This document shows positions 59,296 to 64,000 of a stretch of DNA of 64,000 bases, one piece after another. Under the pieces are notes generated by a model. The model did no database searches. It was given only the letters and a program-made list of their open reading frames with translations, and had not been told where the DNA came from. The stretch is from Subtercola boreus (GTDB lineage Bacteria; Actinomycetota; Actinomycetes; Actinomycetales; Microbacteriaceae), in NCBI RefSeq assembly GCF_003399645.1, contig NZ_NBXD01000014.1, positions 62,001 to 126,000 on the forward strand. The letters run 5' to 3'. Each line of letters starts with the position of its first letter. Within the stretch, counting starts at the first letter, position 1. The position numbers and the translations under genes were made by a program.

Positions 59296-59982
59296 ATGTT
59301 TTACTGGTTCATGAAGTACATAGTGGCGGGCCCGATCGTGAAGCTCGTCTTCCGCCCGTGGGTGCTCGGTGCGGAGAACATCCCCGCCACGGGCGGCGCC
59401 ATCCTCGCCAGCAACCACCTGTCGTTCGCCGACTCCGTCTTCCTGCCACTGATGATGGACCGTCGGGTGAGTTTTCTCGCCAAGAGCGAGTACTTCACCG
59501 GCAAGGGGCTAAAGGGCCGACTTGTGAAGCTGTTCTTCACAGCGACCGGGCAGCTGCCGATCGACCGGTCCGGCGGAAAGGCGTCCGAGGCATCGCTGAA
59601 CACCGGTCTCGAGGTGCTGGGCAAGGGCGACCTGCTCGGCATCTACCCTGAGGGCACGCGTAGCCCCGACTCGAAGATGTACCGGGGGCGCACGGGAGTC
59701 GCACGCATGGTGCTCGAAGCCGGGGTGCCGATCATCCCGGTCGCCATGATCGACACAGAGAAGGTCATGACCGTCGGCAGCGGGGTGCACATCCGCCGGA
59801 TTGGCATCGTGTTCGGCGAGCCACTAGATTTCTCTAGGTTCGACGGCATGGAATCAGACCGATTCGTGCTGCGTTCGATCACCGACGAGATCATGTACGA
59901 GCTGCACCGCATCAGCGGGCAGGAATACTCCGATGTGTACGCGACTTCTGTGAAGGAGAAGCGGGCGAAGGTCTCGCGTTAG
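59296..59982 (+). CDS. plsC: 1-acyl-sn-glycerol-3-phosphate acyltransferase
   Basis: A 228-aa membrane-associated acyltransferase of the PlsC family. The catalytic motif HX4D is NHLSFADS, followed by GQLPIDRSGG, YPEGTRSPDSKMYRGRTGVARM and VPIIPVAMIDTEKVM. It makes phosphatidic acid for phospholipid synthesis. The first 25 residues are hydrophobic. 89 bases separate it from glk; 39 from the DAHP synthase start, suggesting one operon with the latter. Confidence 0.93.
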   Translation: MFYWFMKYIVAGPIVKLVFRPWVLGAENIPATGGAILASNHLSFADSVFLPLMMDRRVSFLAKSEYFTGKGLKGRLVKLFFTATGQLPIDRSGGKASEASLNTGLEVLGKGDLLGIYPEGTRSPDSKMYRGRTGVARMVLEAGVPIIPVAMIDTEKVMTVGSGVHIRRIGIVFGEPLDFSRFDGMESDRFVLRSITDEIMYELHRISGQEYSDVYATSVKEKRAKVSR

Positions 59983-60021
59983 GTCCTGTTCCCCTGTTGC
60001 TGATGTGAGTTGAGTGTTCTC

Positions 60022-61398
60022 GTGATAGATCTGTCCGAACGTGTCGTAGAAGCTGAAGCGAGCGTCATCGACGGTCTCGACAACTGGCGCACCCTGGTGG
60101 CCAAGCAGCAGCCGCAGTGGCCCGACCGCGCGGCGCTCGAGGCCGCCTCGGCCCAGATCTCCAAGCTGCCGCCGTTGGTGTTCGCGGGCGAGGTCGACAC
60201 GCTGCGCGACCGGCTGGCGGTGGCGGCCTCCGGGCAGGCGTTCCTGCTGCAGGGTGGCGACTGCGCCGAGACGTTCGCGGGGGCGACGGCCGACCAGATC
60301 CGCAACCGCATCAAGACGGTGCTGCAGATGGCCGTCGTGCTCACCTACGGTGCCTCGATGCCCGTCATCAAGATGGGACGCATGGCGGGGCAGTTCGCGA
60401 AGCCGCGATCGAGCGACTCCGAGACGCGTAACGGGGTGACGCTGCCCGCATACCGGGGCGACATCGTCAACGGCTACGACTTCACGCCCGAGTCGCGTGC
60501 GGCAGATCCCGCCAGGCTCATCGCGGGGTACCACACCTCCGCGTCGACGCTGAACCTGATCCGGGCGTTCACGCAGGGCGGATTCGCAGACCTCCGCGAG
60601 GTGCATCACTGGAACAAGGGGTTCACCTCGAACCCGGCGAATGCCCGCTACGAAGACCTGGCGCGGGAGATCGACCGTGCCATCCGGTTCATGATCGCGT
60701 GCGGTGCCGACTTCGAGGCGCTGAAGCGTACCGAGTTCTACACCGCCCACGAAGCGCTGCTCTTCGACTATGAGCGACCGATGACACGCATCGACTCCCG
60801 CACCGGAACGCCGTACAACACGTCGAGCCACTTCCAGTGGATCGGGGAGCGCACGCGTGACCTCGACGGCGCCCACATCGACTTCCTCTCGCGGGTGCGC
60901 AACCCGATCGGCGTCAAGCTCGGGCCTACGACGTCGCCTGACGACATGCTGAGGCTGATCGACAAGCTCGACCCCCAGCGGGAGCCGGGTCGCCTCACCT
61001 TCATCACGCGCATGGGCGCAGGCAAGGTGCGGGATGCCCTGCCTCCGCTCCTCGAGGCGATCAAGGCTTCGGATGCGCTCCCACTCTGGGTGACCGACCC
61101 GATGCACGGCAACGGCCTCACCACGCCCAACGGCTACAAGACGCGTCGGTTCGACGACGTCGTCGACGAGGTCAAGGGCTTCTTCGAGGCCCACCGCGCG
61201 GTCGGAACGCACCCCGGCGGCATCCATGTCGAACTCACCGGCGACGACGTCACCGAGTGCCTCGGCGGCTCGGAGCACATCGACGAGGCCACCCTCTCCA
61301 CCCGCTACGAGTCGCTCTGCGACCCCCGGCTGAACCACATGCAGTCCCTCGAGCTCGCCTTCCTGGTCGCCGAGGAGCTGCGCGGCGCGAAGCTGTAG
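60022..61398 (+). CDS. aroG: Class II 3-deoxy-7-phosphoheptulonate (DAHP) synthase
   Basis: A 458-aa enzyme that condenses phosphoenolpyruvate with erythrose 4-phosphate as the first step of aromatic amino acid synthesis. Class II motifs are KQQPQWPD, FLLQGGDCAETF with metal ligand Cys, KMGRMAGQFAKPRSSD, GADFEALKRTEFYTAHEALLFDYE, WIGERTRDLDGAHIDFLSRVRNPIGVKLGP, and TDPMHGNGLTT with the His and Glu (HVELTGDDVTECLGG). The start is uncertain: GTG 60022 (used) or TTG 60010; neither has a strong ribosome binding site. Confidence 0.95.
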   Translation: MIDLSERVVEAEASVIDGLDNWRTLVAKQQPQWPDRAALEAASAQISKLPPLVFAGEVDTLRDRLAVAASGQAFLLQGGDCAETFAGATADQIRNRIKTVLQMAVVLTYGASMPVIKMGRMAGQFAKPRSSDSETRNGVTLPAYRGDIVNGYDFTPESRAADPARLIAGYHTSASTLNLIRAFTQGGFADLREVHHWNKGFTSNPANARYEDLAREIDRAIRFMIACGADFEALKRTEFYTAHEALLFDYERPMTRIDSRTGTPYNTSSHFQWIGERTRDLDGAHIDFLSRVRNPIGVKLGPTTSPDDMLRLIDKLDPQREPGRLTFITRMGAGKVRDALPPLLEAIKASDALPLWVTDPMHGNGLTTPNGYKTRRFDDVVDEVKGFFEAHRAVGTHPGGIHVELTGDDVTECLGGSEHIDEATLSTRYESLCDPRLNHMQSLELAFLVAEELRGAKL

Positions 61399-61757
61399 TG
61401 CGCCGCGCACCCCCGCCGCACTGAGGCGCGCCAGCGGCGCGTGCCCGCGGCGCTGCGGCGCCACCCGGACGGAGCTGAGGCGATCCGGGCCCGTATGCGC
61501 GGCGGTTCGGTCCCCGTCCGTCCGAATGGGGGAACCGGTCCTCGACGGAACTGCGGCGGTGTTGTGCGCCGAATGGACACGCTCGCGCGCATCGTCGCCA
61601 GTATCTGCCTCGGAGGGCCGAAATCGTGTCCGTTCCACGCGACGGGCAGGTGCGTGACGGAGCGCGGTCGGTCGCCGGGGCTGTGGTGGGCCGCGGGACG
61701 GCGGCGCGCCGGGCGGCGCGGGGCCGCGGGACGGCGGCGCGCCGGGCGGCGCGGCGG
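61399..61757. other. GC-rich gap between convergent aroG and kinase genes
   Basis: A 359-base gap with no gene I can support. It contains an inverted repeat (61571-61581 with 61625-61635, GGACACG core) and, next to the kinase stop, a 33-bp direct repeat. It probably holds the terminators of both genes. Confidence 0.55.
61688..61753. repeat. 33-bp perfect tandem duplication next to the kinase stop
   Basis: Two identical 33-bp copies (61688-61720, 61721-61753), GC only apart from one A each, ending five bases from the kinase stop codon at 61758. Each copy contains the inverted sequence GGCGCGCC. Confidence 0.9.
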
Positions 61758-64000
61758 CTAGAAGCCGGCGAAGCTGACGGTGACCTTCGAACCGCGGGGG
61801 AGGGCGGTGCCGGGGGCCGGGTCGGTTGCGCTGACCACGAAGGCCCCGGCCGCGAGGTCTGCAACGGGACTGTAACCCAGGCTGAACCCGTCGTTCTGGA
61901 GGGCGGCCTTGGCATCCGACCAGTTCTTGCCGACGACATCCGGAACCGGCACGGGAGCGGGGCCCTTCGACGTGTTCAGCGTGATGGTGGCGCCGGGCAC
62001 GACGGGTGAGGGCGGCAGGCCGATCGAGATGACGTTGCCCTCGGGGATCGTCTCGCTGTAGTCCGACGAGCCGATCGCGGAGTCGAGGTTCGCGGCCTTG
62101 AGCGCCGCCGACGCGTCGTCGGGGGTCTTGCCGACCACATCGGGGACCCCGCCGAGCGACACGACGAGGGTGATCGGCTGCTGCTCGCCGTAGGTCGCCG
62201 CGAGGGGTTGTCCGTCGGAGCCGAGCGCCTGCATGACGGTTCCCGCCGCGACGTCGCCCGCGAACTGGCCCTGCGAGTCGGTCACGGTGAACAGGCCCGC
62301 GACGGATGCCCGTGCCGCATCCTCCATCGATCCGACGAGGGACGGCACCGGCAGTTGCGCCGGCCCGGCGGAGACCACTACCGACACCGTGGAGCCGTTC
62401 GGCACGGTGCCCGCGTCTGAACTCGGATCGGTTCCGAGCACGGTGCCCGCGGGAACGGTCGGACTCGTCGCCGACTCCTCGGCCCCGAGCTGCAGGCCGA
62501 GCGCGGTGAGGGTGGCCTCGGCATCCGCCGGCGTGCTGCCGGTCACGGAGGGGAGCGCGACGCTGCCGCCGGGTCCCGAGCTGAAGTACCAGCCCGTTCC
62601 GCCACCCGCGGCAAGGAGAATGACCACCAGTGCCAGGATCCACCACCCGCGCCGCCGACGTTTCGCCGTCTTGGCCTGGAGTTTCGCGACAGCGCTGCCG
62701 GGCCGGTGCTCGGCGGGCCCCGCAGGGCGAGCGGATGTCGGTGCCGCCGCCGGAGCGACCGCCGCAGCCGCGCCGCCACCCTGGGCGTGGCCCGTCGTTC
62801 CGGGCAGACCGAATCCCGCCGCGAAACCACCCGCGGAGGCGGCACTCCGGCCGGCTGTCGCGCCCGGTGCCGCGCCGTAACCCGCGGCCGTGCCGCCCGG
62901 CGCCGCACCGTAACCCGCGGCCGTGCCGCCCGGCGCCGCACCGTAACCCGCGGCCATGCCGCCCGGCGCCGCACCGTAACCCGTGCCCCCGCCTCCGCCT
63001 CCGCCCGCGCCGCGAACGGTGGCCGCACCGGTATCGACCGCAGCGGCAGCCGCCCCGGCAGCGGCGCCTGCCTTGGCAGCGCGGGCCGCGGCACGTCGGC
63101 CGCCCTTCGTCTTCTGGGGGCGGAGTACCTGGGTCGCAGCTTCGTCGAACCCGTCGTCGAAGCCCGAGAGACCGTCGTCGTCGTCGTCGTAGCTGCGATC
63201 GGCGTGCGCGCGGCCATCGCCCGAGCCGCCGGCGCCCGCCCGGCCAGCGGCCGCACCGTGGCCCGAGATGCCGGGTGCATACCGGCTCGTCTCGTCGGCA
63301 GAGGGGCGGTCGAGCACATCTGCTGCACCCGCGCCACCTGTACCGCTACCGGCTGCGCCGGCTGCGCCCGCCGCGCCCGCCGCGCCCGCCGCGACAGCGC
63401 CCGCCGCACCTGCAGCAGCCGCTGCCGAGTGCGCCGCCGTCATCATGCCCGCGGGCATCACACGGGTCTCGAAGACGCCGGCCCGCTGCGCGGCGGCCGA
63501 CGCACGCAGCGACGCCGCGGTCGTGGCCTCGGCGTCGAGGAGGCGATCGAGCAGGATGCGGGCATCGTGCGGTCGATCATCCGGGGACTTGGCCGTCGCC
63601 CAGCGAACGAGTTCGTCGACCTCGCCGGGGATGCCCGCGACCCGGATGCTCGGCGCCGGAACCGTCTCGTTCGCGTGCTGGAACGCGATCTGCATGGGCT
63701 GCTCGCCGAGGTAGGGCTGCTCGCCGACGAGCATCTCGTACATCATGATGCCCGAGGCGTAGATGTCGCTGCGGGCATCCGCGACGCCCCGAGTCAGCAG
63801 TTCGGGGGAGAGGTAGGCGATCGTTCCGAGCAGCGCCTGGCCGGTCGCCGTGTTCGCGGATGCCGCGCGCGCCAGCCCGAAGTCACCGATCTTGATGCGG
63901 CCGTCGTCGGCCAGCAGCACGTTCTCGGGCTTCACGTCGCGGTGCACGATGCCCGCCTTGTGCGCGGCGGCGAGCCCGCCGAGCACGGCCTCCATGATGT
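61758..64000 (-). CDS. pknL: PASTA-domain Ser/Thr protein kinase (PknL-like), N-terminus outside the window
   Basis: The visible about 747 codons start within the kinase domain, whose N-lobe lies beyond 64000. Catalytic loop HRDVKPENVL and DFG motif (KIGDFGLA) are intact, followed by GTIAYLSPELL and SDIYASGIMMYEML. A cytoplasmic linker of about 300 residues is Ala/Gly-rich and contains a 33-bp repeat (YGAAPGGTAAG). One membrane helix (GWWILALVVILLAAGGGTGWYF) precedes four extracellular PASTA domains. It would sense peptidoglycan or lipid II and phosphorylate targets such as GarA. Location next to class II DAHP synthase matches mycobacterial pknL. Confidence 0.92.
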   Translation of the reverse strand, partial: IMEAVLGGLAAAHKAGIVHRDVKPENVLLADDGRIKIGDFGLARAASANTATGQALLGTIAYLSPELLTRGVADARSDIYASGIMMYEMLVGEQPYLGEQPMQIAFQHANETVPAPSIRVAGIPGEVDELVRWATAKSPDDRPHDARILLDRLLDAEATTAASLRASAAAQRAGVFETRVMPAGMMTAAHSAAAAAGAAGAVAAGAAGAAGAAGAAGSGTGGAGAADVLDRPSADETSRYAPGISGHGAAAGRAGAGGSGDGRAHADRSYDDDDDGLSGFDDGFDEAATQVLRPQKTKGGRRAAARAAKAGAAAGAAAAAVDTGAATVRGAGGGGGGGTGYGAAPGGMAAGYGAAPGGTAAGYGAAPGGTAAGYGAAPGATAGRSAASAGGFAAGFGLPGTTGHAQGGGAAAAVAPAAAPTSARPAGPAEHRPGSAVAKLQAKTAKRRRRGWWILALVVILLAAGGGTGWYFSSGPGGSVALPSVTGSTPADAEATLTALGLQLGAEESATSPTVPAGTVLGTDPSSDAGTVPNGSTVSVVVSAGPAQLPVPSLVGSMEDAARASVAGLFTVTDSQGQFAGDVAAGTVMQALGSDGQPLAATYGEQQPITLVVSLGGVPDVVGKTPDDASAALKAANLDSAIGSSDYSETIPEGNVISIGLPPSPVVPGATITLNTSKGPAPVPVPDVVGKNWSDAKAALQNDGFSLGYSPVADLAAGAFVVSATDPAPGTALPRGSKVTVSFAGF
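62876..62980. repeat. 33-bp coding tandem repeat in the kinase linker
   Basis: Repeat units start at 62876, 62909, 62942 and 62975 (period exactly 33) and encode YGAAPGGTAAG undecapeptides in the linker between kinase and membrane helix. Confidence 0.9.

Noticed and set aside
1-64000. tRNA, rRNA or riboswitch genes
   Set aside because: I checked the gaps by eye and found no cloverleaf-like or known riboswitch-like sequence; a covariance-model search would be needed to exclude small RNAs.

Overview
The window is one uninterrupted chromosomal segment of a very high-GC Gram-positive bacterium, almost certainly an actinobacterium and most likely a member of the Microbacteriaceae. The evidence is the codon use, the many GTG starts and ATGA overlaps, and the actinobacterial gene sets (GarA/FtsR, LCP protein, PASTA kinase next to class II DAHP synthase, DUF3097, MSMEG_05xx-type genes). 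I found no rRNA, tRNA, CRISPR array, transposase or prophage.

Layout. 1-4.6 kb: the tail of a PIN-domain toxin, then an acetaldehyde-dehydrogenase locus (DUF779 protein, ALDH, GAF regulator). 4.7-9 kb: a DHA2 drug exporter, an Ala-rich surface protein and a glucose-6-phosphate dehydrogenase. 9-15.9 kb: an oligosaccharide-use locus (debranching-type glucosidase, two permeases, binding lipoprotein) divergent from its LacI regulator, with three related operators between them. 16-20.8 kb: an LCP cell-wall ligase and several oxidoreductases. 20.9-31.4 kb: an extended Nit1C nitrilase cluster of ten co-directional genes (amidohydrolase, MSMEG_0572 family, radical SAM, GNAT-AIR synthase fusion, nitrilase, MSMEG_0570 family, flavoprotein, a second nitrilase without its catalytic Cys and Glu, glycosyltransferase, AMP-forming ligase). 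31.4-37.4 kb: an EamA transporter with a divergent MocR regulator, an aldo/keto reductase, a J-domain/NERD fusion and a membrane-anchored M15-like protein. 37.5-41.8 kb: a putative secreted-peptide system (lipoprotein; small secreted two-Cys protein, 78-aa protein, peptidoglycan-binding adaptor, ABC ATPase, FtsX-type permease split by a frameshift at a 7-G tract). 41.9-48.8 kb: DNA glycosylase-like protein, S4 protein, coiled-coil protein, HtrA-type protease, aminodeoxychorismate lyase-like protein, DUF3097. 48.9-51.9 kb: GarA, FtsR-like and second MerR regulator, ParA-like ATPase. 52-64 kb: pyruvate carboxylase, peptide deformylase, FadD, ROK glucokinase, PlsC, class II DAHP synthase and a PknL-like PASTA kinase that runs off the window.

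How the parts work together. Central carbon metabolism (glucokinase, G6PD, pyruvate carboxylase, DAHP synthase) lies near its likely signalling layer (GarA, Ser/Thr kinase). The nit cluster looks like a translationally coupled pathway; its upstream part is the conserved Nit1C core linked to nitrile/cyanide nitrogen use, and its downstream part (inactive nitrilase paralogue, glycosyltransferase, ligase) suggests a biosynthetic extension.

Three sequence-level themes recur. (1) A hairpin-forming repeat with TTTTGCGCAAAAGCACC-type arms occurs three times downstream of genes and shows compensatory changes. (2) In-frame tandem repeats, all with periods divisible by three, insert Gly/Ala/Pro-rich linkers into at least six proteins. 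(3) Short tandem duplications with periods of 16-49 bp span or abut stop codons of several genes.
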